Of a stretch of 64,000 nt of DNA, positions 49,860-59,006 are shown piece after piece; within the stretch, counting starts at the first letter, position 1; each line of letters opens with the position of its first letter. The stretch lies in NCBI GenBank assembly GCA_002083365.1, contig LVWS01000033.1, positions 434,001 to 498,000 of the forward strand, read 5' to 3'. The notes under the pieces are model-generated. The model was not told the origin of the DNA. It saw only the letters and a list, made by a program, of their open reading frames with translations, and ran no database searches. Position numbers and translations under genes: made by a program. The DNA comes from Nitrospira sp. SG-bin1 (GTDB lineage Bacteria; Nitrospirota; Nitrospiria; Nitrospirales; Nitrospiraceae).

Positions 49860-51769
49860 TGAGACTTGATCCTAAAATCCCTCCCGGCCCCCTGGAGACC
49901 AAGTGGGATCGACGCCGGTTCAGCGAGCAATTGGTAAGTCCGAATAATAAGCGAAGAATCACAATTATTGTCGTCGGCACCGGCCTTGCGGGAGCCAGCG
50001 CAGCATCGACGTTGGGGCAGTTGGGCTATCAGGTGGAGTGCTTTTGTTTTCAGGACAGTCCTCGCCGAGCGCACAGCATTGCAGCGCAGGGAGGAATCAA
50101 TGCGGCCAAGAATTACCAAGACGACGGAGACAGTGTGGGCCGACTGTTCCATGACACGATCAAAGGCGGAGATTTCCGCTCCCGCGAAGCCAACGTGTAT
50201 CGACTCGCCCAAGTCAGTACACAAATCATCGATCAATGCGTGGCGCTGGGTATTCCGTTTGCCAGGGAATACGGCGGGCAGTTAGCCAATCGATCGTTCG
50301 GGGGCGTTCAAGTCTCGCGGACGTTCTACTGCCGGGGACAGACCGGCCAGCAACTTCTCTTGGGTGCCTATTCGGCGCTCTGCTGGCAGATTGAGCGGGG
50401 ACAGGTCACGATGCGTCCACGCACCGAGATGCTCGATCTTGTCGTGGTCGACGGGCAGGCTCGAGGAATCGTGGTGCGCGACCTCGTCACCGGACGTGTG
50501 AGCATCCACACGGCCCATGCCGTGGTGCTTGCGACCGGCGGCTATAGCAATGTGTACTATCTGTCGACCAACGCAAGCGGCAGCAACGTGACCGCTACCT
50601 ACCGAGCGTGGAAGCGGGGGGCCGCATTCGCGAACCCATGCTTTACGCAGATCCACCCCACGGCGATTCCACCGGGAGATGCCTATCAGACTAAGCTAAC
50701 CCTCATGTCGGAATCGCTTCGCAATGACGGACGACTGTGGGTACCGAAGATGCCTGAGGATCAACGCTGCCCGGGTAATATTCCTCCGGCGGAGCGCGAT
50801 TACTTTCTGGAGCGTCGATACCCGCGTTTCGGCAACCTGGCGCCGCGAGATATCGCAGCCCGTGCTGTCAAGGCCGTGTGTGATGAGGGCCGTGGTGTCG
50901 GTCCGGGTGGTCATGGCGTGTATCTGGATTTCGCCGACGTGATCGGCCAGCAGGGGCTTGATGTGGTCCGCGAGCGCTACGGCAATCTCTTCGACATGTA
51001 TCAGCGGATTACGGGGGAAGATGCCTACCACACTCCCATGCGAATTTATCCGGCACCGCACTATACGATGGGAGGGCTCTGGGTGGATTACAATCTCATG
51101 AGCACCATCCCGGGGCTCTTCGTGATCGGCGAGGCGAATTTCGCGGATCACGGCGCCAACCGGCTCGGAGCCAGCTCTCTCATGCAAGGGTTGGCCGATG
51201 GCTATTTCATCTTGCCGTATACGATCGGACACTACTTGGCGACGGTGAAGCTGCCTCCTGTTGGCGAAGATCATCGAGAATCTCGGGCGGCGCTTCAGCG
51301 TGTGACGGATCGGATCAATCGCCTATTGAATGTCGGGGGACGGCGAACGGCTGCCTCATTTCATCGGGAGGTTGGGACACTCTTATGGAACCACTGCGGC
51401 ATGTCGCGCAATGAGGACGGACTCAAGCTGGCATTGAAATCGATCCCGGTTCTACGGGAGGAGTTTTGGCGTGACGTGATGGTGCCGGGGGTAGGAGAAG
51501 GGTTCAATCAAGAGTTGGAGTATGCGGGACGAGTTGCAGACTATCTCGAATTCGCCGAACTGCTCTGCCACGACGCGTTACATCGAGAGGAGTCGTGCGG
51601 GGCACATTTCCGGGAAGAGCATCAGACGGACGAGGGGGAACCGCAGCGTGACGACAGCCGTTTCGCGCACGTGGCCGCATGGGAGTACCGGGATGGCACG
51701 GTCCCCATCCTGCACAAGGAGCCGTTGGCGTTTGAATTCGTACCGCCGACCAAGAGAAGTTATCAGTGA
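49859..51769 (+). CDS. sdhA: Succinate dehydrogenase/fumarate reductase flavoprotein subunit
   Basis: The 636-residue protein has the FAD motif IIVVGTGLAGASAASTLG, the covalent-FAD His in RRAHSIAAQGGINAAKN, the substrate segment with HPTAIPPGD, RYPRFGNLAPRDIAARA, HYTMGGLWVDYN and GEANFADHGANRLGASSLMQG. This matches the B-type SdhA/FrdA group. It interconverts succinate and fumarate; direction depends on the cell's metabolism. In autotrophs using the reductive TCA cycle the same enzyme type can work as fumarate reductase, which is possible here but not shown. Confidence 0.95.
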   Translation: MRLDPKIPPGPLETKWDRRRFSEQLVSPNNKRRITIIVVGTGLAGASAASTLGQLGYQVECFCFQDSPRRAHSIAAQGGINAAKNYQDDGDSVGRLFHDTIKGGDFRSREANVYRLAQVSTQIIDQCVALGIPFAREYGGQLANRSFGGVQVSRTFYCRGQTGQQLLLGAYSALCWQIERGQVTMRPRTEMLDLVVVDGQARGIVVRDLVTGRVSIHTAHAVVLATGGYSNVYYLSTNASGSNVTATYRAWKRGAAFANPCFTQIHPTAIPPGDAYQTKLTLMSESLRNDGRLWVPKMPEDQRCPGNIPPAERDYFLERRYPRFGNLAPRDIAARAVKAVCDEGRGVGPGGHGVYLDFADVIGQQGLDVVRERYGNLFDMYQRITGEDAYHTPMRIYPAPHYTMGGLWVDYNLMSTIPGLFVIGEANFADHGANRLGASSLMQGLADGYFILPYTIGHYLATVKLPPVGEDHRESRAALQRVTDRINRLLNVGGRRTAASFHREVGTLLWNHCGMSRNEDGLKLALKSIPVLREEFWRDVMVPGVGEGFNQELEYAGRVADYLEFAELLCHDALHREESCGAHFREEHQTDEGEPQRDDSRFAHVAAWEYRDGTVPILHKEPLAFEFVPPTKRSYQ

Positions 51770-52599
51770 TCGGACAAGTGGAAGACGAAAGGGAGAGTAA
51801 GACACGCACCATGAGATTCACGTTGAACATTTGGCGGCAGAACGGTCCGGCCGACATCGGGCGGTTCGTGACGTATGACGCGCACGACATCAGCGCCGGT
51901 ATGTCGTTCCTGGAAATGCTGGACAGCGTGAATCAGAGGCTGATCGCCAAGGGTGAAGAGCCGGTGGCATTTGAGCAGGATTGCCGTGAAGGTATTTGTG
52001 GAAGCTGCTCGCTGGTCATCAATGGCATTCCGCACGGTCCAGACCGCGGCATCACCACTTGTCAGTTGTACATGCGTCGGTTTCGCGACGGAGCCGTGAT
52101 CACGATCGAGCCGTGGCGTGCGCGAGCCTTTCCCATCATCAAAGACTTGGTCGTGGATCGTCGAGCGTTGGATCGCGTCACGCAGGCGGGCGGGTATATC
52201 TCTGTCAACACCGGCGGAGCGGTGGATGGCAACGTCCTGTTGATCGGCAAAGACCAAGCCGAAACCGCGATGGATGCGGCATCGTGTATCGGTTGTGGGG
52301 CCTGTGTGGCTGCCTGTAAGAATGCCTCCGCCATGTTGTTTGTCGCGGCCAAGGTGTCCCACCTGGCGATCTTGCCGCAAGGGAAGCCGGAGCGTACCCG
52401 TCGGGTGAGAGCCATGGTGGAGGCCATGGATCGAGAAGGGTTTGGCGCGTGCGGGAATCAGTACGAGTGTGAAGCCGTCTGCCCGAAACGCATCAGCGTC
52501 CGTTTCATCGCCACTTTGAACCGCGAGTATCTTCGTTCCGGCGTCGTTGAATCCGGCCTTCTTACAGAGCCGGAATCTCCTCATGCAGAATCCGCCTAG
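51766..52599 (+). CDS. sdhB: Succinate dehydrogenase/fumarate reductase iron-sulfur subunit
   Basis: A GTG at 51766 overlaps the sdhA stop by 4 bases; an ATG at 51811 (MRFTLNIWRQ, matching the usual family start) is an equally good alternative. Ferredoxin-type binding is seen in CREGICGSCSLVING with a later Cys, and the C-terminal clusters in CIGCGACVAACKN and CGNQYECEAVCPK. The set allows 2Fe-2S, 4Fe-4S and 3Fe-4S centres. It links SdhA to the SdhC haems. The operon order C-A-B is that of B-type enzymes. Confidence 0.93.
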   Translation: MIGQVEDERESKTRTMRFTLNIWRQNGPADIGRFVTYDAHDISAGMSFLEMLDSVNQRLIAKGEEPVAFEQDCREGICGSCSLVINGIPHGPDRGITTCQLYMRRFRDGAVITIEPWRARAFPIIKDLVVDRRALDRVTQAGGYISVNTGGAVDGNVLLIGKDQAETAMDAASCIGCGACVAACKNASAMLFVAAKVSHLAILPQGKPERTRRVRAMVEAMDREGFGACGNQYECEAVCPKRISVRFIATLNREYLRSGVVESGLLTEPESPHAESA

Positions 52600-52802
52600 A
52601 GGTAGGACGACGGCGCGATTGCTCCTCGTTTCAATTCGTCACATCATACGATGCCCTGCCTCGGGGGGCCGGCCATTCCACGGTGCAAAGGCTGTCGGCG
52701 GCCGATTTGCGCCAGATGGCAATCAGCTTGACTGTGGGTGAAAGGCCTTTATAGTGCGATCATTGCCCGGTGGTGAAAGCGGTACGAGGAGATCCACGTC
52801 GA

Positions 52803-53327
52803 ATGAGTCGCCAAGTGGCTTGTCCGCGATGTCACAAGGACGCTGCCCTGCAAACGCAACCGCAGACTCCGCGCGAACTGATCGCGGCGCTGATTTGGAT
52901 GGCTCCATTCCAGTGCCAGCACTGTTGTCATCGTTTTCTCGCCCGTCGTGTGAGCACGACGGGATCCCCGCACCCCATCGAGCGTCGAGAACATCTCCGT
53001 ATCCCCGTTCGCCTGTGTCTGTCGTTTTCCGGTGGGAAGGTGAGGGGTGAGGGGACTGTGTTGGACCTCTCCCTGGGTGGATGCATCATCAAGAGCGAAA
53101 CCCACGTGCGGGTTGATGATATTTTTTACCTGGAGATCGTCATCGCCGAGGATGAAACTCCCGTGGAAGTGGCTGCGATGGTGCGCACGGTGGGTGCGCG
53201 CGGCATCGCGTTCAAATTTCTCCGCAAGGCCCAAGAGAACAAGCGCCTTCTGGCCTTCATCCAATCACATTCTGGTTCCACCTCCAACGTCCTTTCCAAG
53301 GCCGTCGAACCGACCGTCACCGGCTAG
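52803..53327 (+). CDS. Zinc-ribbon and PilZ-domain protein
   Basis: ATG 52803 is taken, with GAGGAG about 11 bases before; a GTG at 52770 is in frame. Residues 1-45 have CPRC and a later CQHCC, a zinc-ribbon-like pair. A PilZ domain follows from about residue 60: RREHLRIPV (RxxxR) and DLSLGGCII (D/NxSxxG), so here both c-di-GMP binding motifs are intact, unlike the PilZ protein at 14125. The pairing suggests a c-di-GMP receptor with a metal-bound module; target unknown. Confidence 0.82.
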   Translation: MSRQVACPRCHKDAALQTQPQTPRELIAALIWMAPFQCQHCCHRFLARRVSTTGSPHPIERREHLRIPVRLCLSFSGGKVRGEGTVLDLSLGGCIIKSETHVRVDDIFYLEIVIAEDETPVEVAAMVRTVGARGIAFKFLRKAQENKRLLAFIQSHSGSTSNVLSKAVEPTVTG

Positions 53328-53343
53328 TCTCCACTCGTCCGGC

Positions 53344-53649
53344 CTACAGTGGCGTCTCCCATGCAGACGGCAGCGGATAGTCGGTGATCAAGCGATCATG
53401 TTCGGCGACATCGTACGGTTCAATGGTCAGATCGCTTTGACTCATCGGTTCCGTGCAAGCTGAAGAGCAGAGGGCATCGATCAACGCTTGCGCCTTATCC
53501 CTGGTCGAAAACCGGCAGAGCCCGTGTTCGGGCATGCCTGAGGACGGGTGCCAGAAGGCGAGATCGATCGCACTGCCTTGATAGATACCCAGCGTGCGGT
53601 GCCGTACTTGAAACCCATCGGGTTGATGAATCGATTGTTCCCGCGACAT
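53344..53649 (-). CDS. Hypothetical protein, 101 aa
   Basis: ATG 53649 follows AGAGGT; longer starts at 53688 and 53748 are possible but run into lemA's leader. The product has GFQVRHRTLGIYQGSAIDLAFWHPS and LCRFSTRDKAQALIDAL, a strand-rich then helical small soluble protein. No family is recognised. It is divergent from lemA. Confidence 0.5.
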   Translation of the reverse strand: MSREQSIHQPDGFQVRHRTLGIYQGSAIDLAFWHPSSGMPEHGLCRFSTRDKAQALIDALCSSACTEPMSQSDLTIEPYDVAEHDRLITDYPLPSAWETPL

Positions 53650-53747
53650 AGGACCTCTTGACCGAGATATCTTAATGATTATGCCCATGGTAGCATGATC
53701 GTGAACGCGAAACACTGCGTCCTGCTCTACTGCTGAAGGAGGGAACA

Positions 53748-54350
53748 ATGGGGCGTACTTGGTGGGTGAAAACGGTGATGACCATCGCGGTGGTCAGTGC
53801 CTGTTCCGTGTCGGGTTGTGGGTACAACGACCTCCAGGGATTGGACGAGGATACCAAAGCGGCGTGGAGCGAAGTGATCAATCAATATCAGCGCCGTGCC
53901 GATCTCATTCCGAACCTGGTCGCGACGGTCAAAGGATACGCGGCTCATGAAAAAGAGACCCTTGAGGGGGTAGTGAATGCCAGGGCCAAGGCGACGAGCA
54001 TACAAATAACGCCCGAGGCCCTCAAGGATCCGGCCGCATTCGAAGCGTTCCAAAGAGCTCAAGCCGGTCTGACATCCGCGTTGGGCAGACTGATCGCCAT
54101 TGCCGAGAATTATCCTAACCTCAAGGCTGATCAAAATTTCAGAGATCTCCAAGGCCAGCTGGAGGGGACTGAAAACCGGATCACCGTGGCGCGCAAGCGG
54201 TACATTGATCGCGTCGCGGAATACAACAAGATGGTGCGATATTTCCCGACCAACCTCACCGCGAAATTCCTGCTGCATCTGGAGGAGCGTCCCAACTTCA
54301 CCGTCGCGGATGAGAACGCCGTGGCGAAGCCGCCTGAAGTGAAATTTTGA
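53748..54350 (+). CDS. lemA: LemA family protein
   Basis: AAGGAGGGAACA precedes ATG 53748. The 200-residue protein has a signal/lipid anchor (TIAVVSACSVSGC, lipobox-like, Cys 24) and then the helical LemA core: WSEVINQYQRRADLIPNLVATVKGYAAHEKETLEGVVNAR (start shown only in part here), AENYPNLKADQNFRDL and the closing NKMVRYFPTNL. LemA proteins are envelope proteins of unclear role, usually next to TPM-domain genes, as is the case here. Confidence 0.92.
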   Translation: MGRTWWVKTVMTIAVVSACSVSGCGYNDLQGLDEDTKAAWSEVINQYQRRADLIPNLVATVKGYAAHEKETLEGVVNARAKATSIQITPEALKDPAAFEAFQRAQAGLTSALGRLIAIAENYPNLKADQNFRDLQGQLEGTENRITVARKRYIDRVAEYNKMVRYFPTNLTAKFLLHLEERPNFTVADENAVAKPPEVKF

Positions 54351-54357
54351 GCCGGGG

Positions 54358-55257
54358 GTGAGCAGGGGTCGCGTGACATTTCTCGCCATGAGCCGCCTCG
54401 CGTTCTGCTGCTACATGGCAGCCGCAACGTTCTCCCTTGTTCCATCTGCTTTTGCCCTCGATGTTCCTTCCTTGACCGGGCGGGTCGTCGATCACGCCCA
54501 TGTGTTGCCGAACTCCACGGTTGAGTCACTGACCACCCAACTGGCGGCCCATGAAGCCAAGTGGAGCAATCAAGTCGCCGTCTTGATCCTCCCTTCGCTG
54601 GACGGTGAATCGCTCGAAGAGTTTTCTCATCGCGTCGCGACGACTTGGAAACTCGGTCAGAAGGGCACGGACAACGGCGCCCTGTTGTTGGTGGCGATCG
54701 GAGAACGCAAGGTCCGGATTGAAGTCGGGTACGGCTTAGAGGGGGTATTGACCGACATTCGTTCCGCGCAGATCATCAGAAATGAGATGGTCCCTCGGTT
54801 TCGTGGCGGTGATATCTCCGGCGGGGTGGTTCAGGGCATTAACGCGATATTACAGACCATCGAAGGGACATATCAGACCTCCGAGAAGCCGGTTCCGCGG
54901 CAGGAGAGCGATGTCATTGGGCAAATCATGGCGGCCGTCATCGTCGGCTTGCTGGTCGGGCTCCTGTTCATGAACATCCATCGATTCATCGGGCCGGTCG
55001 CCGGTGCGGGGATCTCCACATTACTGGCGCCCTGGTTGATCCCGGCACTCATTGCGAGCGGTATCACCTTGTTTCTCCTGCTGGCGATTGGGGCCTCGGG
55101 TATCGGGGGGAGGAGAAGTCGATACGGCGGAATGGATGATTGGGTTTGGTACAGTAGCCGCGGCGGAGGATGGGGTGGAGGCTCATTCGGTGGTGGAGGG
55201 GGGTTCAGTGGTGGTGGGGGCGATTTCGGCGGCGGAGGGGCCAGTGGAAGCTGGTGA
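54358..55257 (+). CDS. TPM-domain (YgcG-like) secreted membrane protein
   Basis: A GTG at 54358 is used; GTG 54373 and ATG 54388 are alternatives. A signal peptide ends at SAFA. The TPM domain spans about residues 40-165: GRVVDHAHVLPNSTVESL, VAVLILPSLDGESLEEFSHR, KGTDNGALLLVAIGERKVRIE and GYGLEGVLTD. Two membrane helices follow and the tail is very Gly-rich (GGWGGGSFGGGGGFSGGGG), typical of this family. It acts in the envelope, perhaps with LemA. Start of the next gene overlaps its end by 14 bases. Confidence 0.88.
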   Translation: MSRGRVTFLAMSRLAFCCYMAAATFSLVPSAFALDVPSLTGRVVDHAHVLPNSTVESLTTQLAAHEAKWSNQVAVLILPSLDGESLEEFSHRVATTWKLGQKGTDNGALLLVAIGERKVRIEVGYGLEGVLTDIRSAQIIRNEMVPRFRGGDISGGVVQGINAILQTIEGTYQTSEKPVPRQESDVIGQIMAAVIVGLLVGLLFMNIHRFIGPVAGAGISTLLAPWLIPALIASGITLFLLLAIGASGIGGRRSRYGGMDDWVWYSSRGGGWGGGSFGGGGGFSGGGGDFGGGGASGSW

Positions 55258-55906
55258 AGGGCTGAGGCTCACAGCCGAGGAACGGGAGCGGATCAGGTTG
55301 GCTGTGCATGCCGCGGAACAACACACCAATGCGGAAATCGTTCCGATGATCGTCAGCCGGTCCGGGCTCTACCGCGACGCGCAACATCGGTTCGGACTCA
55401 TTCTTGCCTTGTCCGTACTCACCATTTTGTTGACTACGGACATGTTTTGGCTTCCTTGGGGCTGGCATGCGTCCAATGCAGCCTGGTTGGTGCTGGCGAC
55501 GATCCTGGCCTATGGTGCCGGAGTATGGCTCGGCACCTATGATCCGGTCATCCGTCGGCTCACACCGACGGATCGGATGCGACATAAAGTACGACTGAGG
55601 GCTGAGCGGGCTTTCACACAGCATGCCGTCTCTCAGACTCGCGAACGTACCGGCGTGCTGATCATGGTATCTCTGTTGGAGCATCAGATATACGTGTTGG
55701 CGGATCAGCCCCTGTTCCAAAGAGTTCCGATTGAGCGTTGGGCAACGGTTGTCGCCGCCGCCGCCGACCGATTGAAGGCGGGCGATGTCGTCGGTGGGCT
55801 ATGCCAAAGCATCCAGACATGCGGCCTTCTTCTGGCCGAGGTGTGTCCTGGCCGTTCAGGCGACAATCCCGATGAATTATCGAATGAATTGGTCCTGGAG
55901 CCATAA
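55244..55906 (+). CDS. Second TPM-domain membrane protein
   Basis: A GTG at 55244 inside the end of the preceding gene gives 220 residues starting VEAGEGLRLTAEERERI. The first 45 residues contain AVHAAEQHTNAEIVPMIVSRSG, the TPM-like N-part; two membrane helices come next (FGLILALSVLTILLTTDMF and AAWLVLATILAYGAGVWLG), then QTRERTGVLIMVSLLEHQIYVLAD, the rest of the TPM fold. The domain is therefore interrupted by a hairpin. It is the third gene of the lemA operon. Confidence 0.82.
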   Translation: MEAGEGLRLTAEERERIRLAVHAAEQHTNAEIVPMIVSRSGLYRDAQHRFGLILALSVLTILLTTDMFWLPWGWHASNAAWLVLATILAYGAGVWLGTYDPVIRRLTPTDRMRHKVRLRAERAFTQHAVSQTRERTGVLIMVSLLEHQIYVLADQPLFQRVPIERWATVVAAAADRLKAGDVVGGLCQSIQTCGLLLAEVCPGRSGDNPDELSNELVLEP

Positions 55907-56024
55907 AGACCGCGCTTCCTTCGCTTGAATCCTCAATAAAACCCCGCGGACGACCGATAGAGAAGAGACTTGGGGAGACTCGTTCGGCTCAGGTGGACCA
56001 TTCGGATAAGGAGGGAGTCAGATC

Positions 56025-56531
56025 ATGTGGAAGCAGGAAGAGGCGGAAGGGGGAGAAGGCGAGCGAGAGCGGGAACGGGAACGATGGGTTGAGGAGAGAC
56101 GCACCCCATCAAAGAGCGGTCTGGTACTTCCGGATGAGGTGGCGTTCGTCGGGAAGGATGTTGAATTCAAGGGGGTCATCACCTATTCCGGCACGGTCCG
56201 GATTGATGGATCCTTGGACGGCGAAATTCATACCGACGGCGGCTTGCTGGTCGGGCCTGAGGCGGTGATCAAAGCCAAGGTCACAGCCGGGACGGTGGTG
56301 TGTCGGGGAACCATCCATGGTGATATTCAGGCGAAGGAACAGATTGTGCTCTGTGCTCCGGCTGTCGTTCAAGGCAGTCTGATCACGCCGGTCCTTTCAA
56401 TGGAAGAGGGGGTCGTGTTCAATGGAACGTTGGAGATGAAGCCTCAGGCCAAGGCTGAGGTATTACGTGACGCGGGAGCAAACGTCGTCAATATCACCAG
56501 CCGGCCACCGGTCCAACGACTCGCGGCGTGA
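56025..56531 (+). CDS. Bactofilin
   Basis: GGAGGG lies before ATG 56025. The N-terminus is an acidic/basic Glu-Arg-rich segment; the core from about residue 40 is a right-handed beta-helix with repeated short strands, FKGVITYSGTVRIDGSLDGEIHTDGGLLVG and GTVVCRGTIHGDIQAKE (shown in parts). Bactofilins polymerise without nucleotide and organise cell-wall or polarity machinery. It lies just before murJ, which fits a cell-envelope setting. Confidence 0.92.
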   Translation: MWKQEEAEGGEGERERERERWVEERRTPSKSGLVLPDEVAFVGKDVEFKGVITYSGTVRIDGSLDGEIHTDGGLLVGPEAVIKAKVTAGTVVCRGTIHGDIQAKEQIVLCAPAVVQGSLITPVLSMEEGVVFNGTLEMKPQAKAEVLRDAGANVVNITSRPPVQRLAA

Positions 56532-56841
56532 TCCATTGTACTGAGGACTCCTGGCGCGGAACTCCAAACTCGCGTCAGGAGTGACTTTCAAGGAAATCAT
56601 CTTAGCTCCTCGATTCTGGCGTCTGTCCCTCAGCCCTCACATTTCGAGGAGATTGTCGTTACACGGTCGCGTTCGTCTTTCACGCCTCGGACAGAAGTCA
56701 GAAGGCCTCTCCCGCGGTATCGTCATGGATAGTCCGCAAGCACTCGATGCGGAATAGCCTAGTGAATTCCGCACATTGTTGAGTGCCACAATATCGAACC
56801 TTCGATAGACGGCTCATCATCGTTCCGCTAGAATCCGGTTC
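56532..56841. other. Intergenic stretch with hairpin
   Basis: The 310 bases between bactofilin and murJ contain a 12-bp hairpin at 56547-56582 soon after the bactofilin stop, and otherwise nothing I recognise. Confidence 0.4.
56547..56582 (+). terminator. Hairpin after bactofilin
   Basis: ACTCCTGGCGCG pairs with CGCGTCAGGAGT over 12 bases with one G-U pair, 12-base loop, followed by GACTTT. It starts 16 bases after the stop and probably ends the bactofilin transcript. Confidence 0.6.
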
Positions 56842-58455
56842 ATGTCAGAGCCTCCCGTTTCGGCCGGTGCTCCCGTTCAGCTTCAGAACGAGAATCGTTC
56901 GGTCGTCAAAGCGGCCGGGGTGATCGGTGTCGCCACGTTTTCCAGCCGCATCCTTGGCTTCGTCCGTGACATGGTGTTGGCCAGATTGTTCGGCGCGACC
57001 CCGGCCGCGGACGCCTTTTTCGTCGCGTTTCGCATCCCCAGTCTTCTCCGGGAACTGTTTGCCGAAGGTTCGATGTCCTCGGCGTTCATCCCCGTGTACA
57101 CGGAATATCGGGCGACTCGAGGCAAACAGGATGCTTGGGAGTTGGCCAGTGCCGTCTTTACGGCGCTCCTGACGGTCGTCACGCTGGTGACGGTGATCGG
57201 GATTCTGGCCGCACCTTGGCTTGTGCAGCTGCTCGCACCGGGGTTTCACGAGAATCCCGACAAGCTCACGCTCACGACACTGCTCGCCCGCGTCATGTTT
57301 CCGTATCTTCTGTTCATCAGCCTGGCGGCGTTGGCCATGGGGATCCTGAACTCGGTGCGAGCCTTCGCGGCGCCGGCCTTCTCGCCGCTTTTTCTCAACA
57401 TCTTCATCATCGTCGGTGCGGTTTGCTTGGCGCCGTATCTGCAAGAACCGATCATCGGGGTGGCGATTGGAGTGGTGGTGGGAGGGGCGGCCCAGTTTGC
57501 GGTGCAGCTTCCGAGTCTGAAATTGCGGGGATTGCTGTTCGGCTTCCGATTCGAACCAAGTCATCCGGGTCTGCGGCGGATCGGCATGCTGATGGTGCCC
57601 ACGCTGCTCGGTCTTTCCGTGACGCAGATCAACCTGACGGTGAGTACGGTGTTGGCGTCGTTCTTCGCCGGCGGACCGACCTATTTGTTTTACGGCATGC
57701 GGCTGATCCAATTTCCACTCGGAATCTTCGGTGTTGCGTTGGCGACAGCGATCCTGCCGACCTTGTCGGCACAAGCGGCGAGAGGTGCGCTCGACGAACT
57801 GCGCACCACACTTGGGTTCGGTCTGCGTATGATCCTTTTCATCATCGTGCCGGCAATGGTTGGACTCATCTTATTACGCGTTCCGATCGTGCACCTCTTT
57901 TTCGAGCATGGTACCTTCACCGCGCAAGATACGGCGGAGACGGCCCTGGCGGTCCTCTGCTATGCCGTCGGCTTGTGGGCTTTCGGTGGAGTACGCATCA
58001 TCGTCACGGCGTTCTATTCCCTGCAAGATACCAAGACGCCGGCCATTTCGGCGGCGGTCGCGCTGGCGTCAAATATTCTGTTCTCGCTGATGTTGATGTC
58101 GGTTCTCGGTGCGGCAGGGTTGGCGCTCGCCACGGCGTTGGCTTCCATGGTAAACGGAGTCATTCTGGTGGCGGTATTGAACCGAAGACTGGGCGGAGTT
58201 GAGTGGGGAACGGTTGCGCGGTCCGCCTTTCGGGTTTTGGTCGCATGTATTCCACTGGGAGGTGCATGCTGGTGGGTGGCCGGCGCCGAGGTATGGACTC
58301 ACTCCGCCGAATGGCTCACAAAATCCGCGTTGCTTTGTATCGCCATTGGATTGGGTGCCGGTGGATATTTCGGAGTCCATGCGTTGTTCCGCTCCGAGGA
58401 GCTCGGAGTGGTGTGGGGCATGGTTCGCCGGAAGCTCGGGCGGTTAACAGGATAG
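56842..58455 (+). CDS. murJ: Lipid II flippase MurJ
   Basis: The 537-residue membrane protein has about 14 hydrophobic helices. Family hallmarks are TFSSRILGFVRDMVLARLFG, ADAFFVAFRIPSLLRELFAEGSMSSAF, PYLLFISLAALAMGILNS and AFYSLQDTKTP. MurJ flips the peptidoglycan precursor lipid II across the inner membrane. It heads a run with ogt and dtd, 13 and 19 bases apart. Confidence 0.96.
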   Translation: MSEPPVSAGAPVQLQNENRSVVKAAGVIGVATFSSRILGFVRDMVLARLFGATPAADAFFVAFRIPSLLRELFAEGSMSSAFIPVYTEYRATRGKQDAWELASAVFTALLTVVTLVTVIGILAAPWLVQLLAPGFHENPDKLTLTTLLARVMFPYLLFISLAALAMGILNSVRAFAAPAFSPLFLNIFIIVGAVCLAPYLQEPIIGVAIGVVVGGAAQFAVQLPSLKLRGLLFGFRFEPSHPGLRRIGMLMVPTLLGLSVTQINLTVSTVLASFFAGGPTYLFYGMRLIQFPLGIFGVALATAILPTLSAQAARGALDELRTTLGFGLRMILFIIVPAMVGLILLRVPIVHLFFEHGTFTAQDTAETALAVLCYAVGLWAFGGVRIIVTAFYSLQDTKTPAISAAVALASNILFSLMLMSVLGAAGLALATALASMVNGVILVAVLNRRLGGVEWGTVARSAFRVLVACIPLGGACWWVAGAEVWTHSAEWLTKSALLCIAIGLGAGGYFGVHALFRSEELGVVWGMVRRKLGRLTG

Positions 58456-58468
58456 TAAGGAGCGGTTT

Positions 58469-58987
58469 ATGCACAAGGTGATGATCTTCAAATCATCATG
58501 GGGTTGGATGGGCATTGCGGAGTCCTCGAAAGGAATTCAAGTGATCGCTTTGCCTAAACGGTCGAAACGGGAGGTGGAAGCTGATCTCAGAGCACAATCA
58601 ACAGGTCCATTACAGAGAGGAGAGTCCTCGCGACTCGAAGCAGTCCGGCGTCAACTACTCGACTATCTCGAAGGCAAACGAAACACTTTTGATGTGCCGC
58701 TTGATCTTTCTCAGGGGACGGCATTCCAACGGCAGGTCTGGCGGACCTTACAGCGGGTGCCGTACGGCAAGCTGCGTTCGTACCAATGGCTCGCGCTTCG
58801 CGTGGGTGGACGGCACTATGCCCGAGCCGTCGGGAATGCAGTCGGTGCGAATCCGTTGCCGATCGTCATTCCTTGTCACAGGATCGTCGCTCATGACGCG
58901 TCCCTCGGCGGTTTCTCGGGAGGGCTATCCATGAAACGCAAGTTGCTGTCACTCGAAGGGACATTGATGCAATTGCAGCGAGGCTGA
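58469..58987 (+). CDS. ogt: Methylated-DNA-protein cysteine methyltransferase
   Basis: The 172-residue protein contains VIPCHRIVAHDASLGGFSGG with the acceptor Cys in PCHR, preceded by GTAFQRQVWRTLQRVPYGKLRSY and ARAVGNAVGANPLP, the complete DNA-binding and active-site region of Ogt/AGT. It repairs O6-alkylguanine in one suicidal step. There is no AraC-type domain, so it is Ogt and not Ada. Confidence 0.95.
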   Translation: MHKVMIFKSSWGWMGIAESSKGIQVIALPKRSKREVEADLRAQSTGPLQRGESSRLEAVRRQLLDYLEGKRNTFDVPLDLSQGTAFQRQVWRTLQRVPYGKLRSYQWLALRVGGRHYARAVGNAVGANPLPIVIPCHRIVAHDASLGGFSGGLSMKRKLLSLEGTLMQLQRG

Positions 58988-59006
58988 TCGAGGGTAGTGT
59001 CTATCA

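Noticed and set aside
56845..57774. A 309-codon minus-strand frame inside murJ
   Set aside because: It is very rich in Arg, His and Gln, a typical mirror of a GC-rich membrane protein gene, and overlaps a certain gene.
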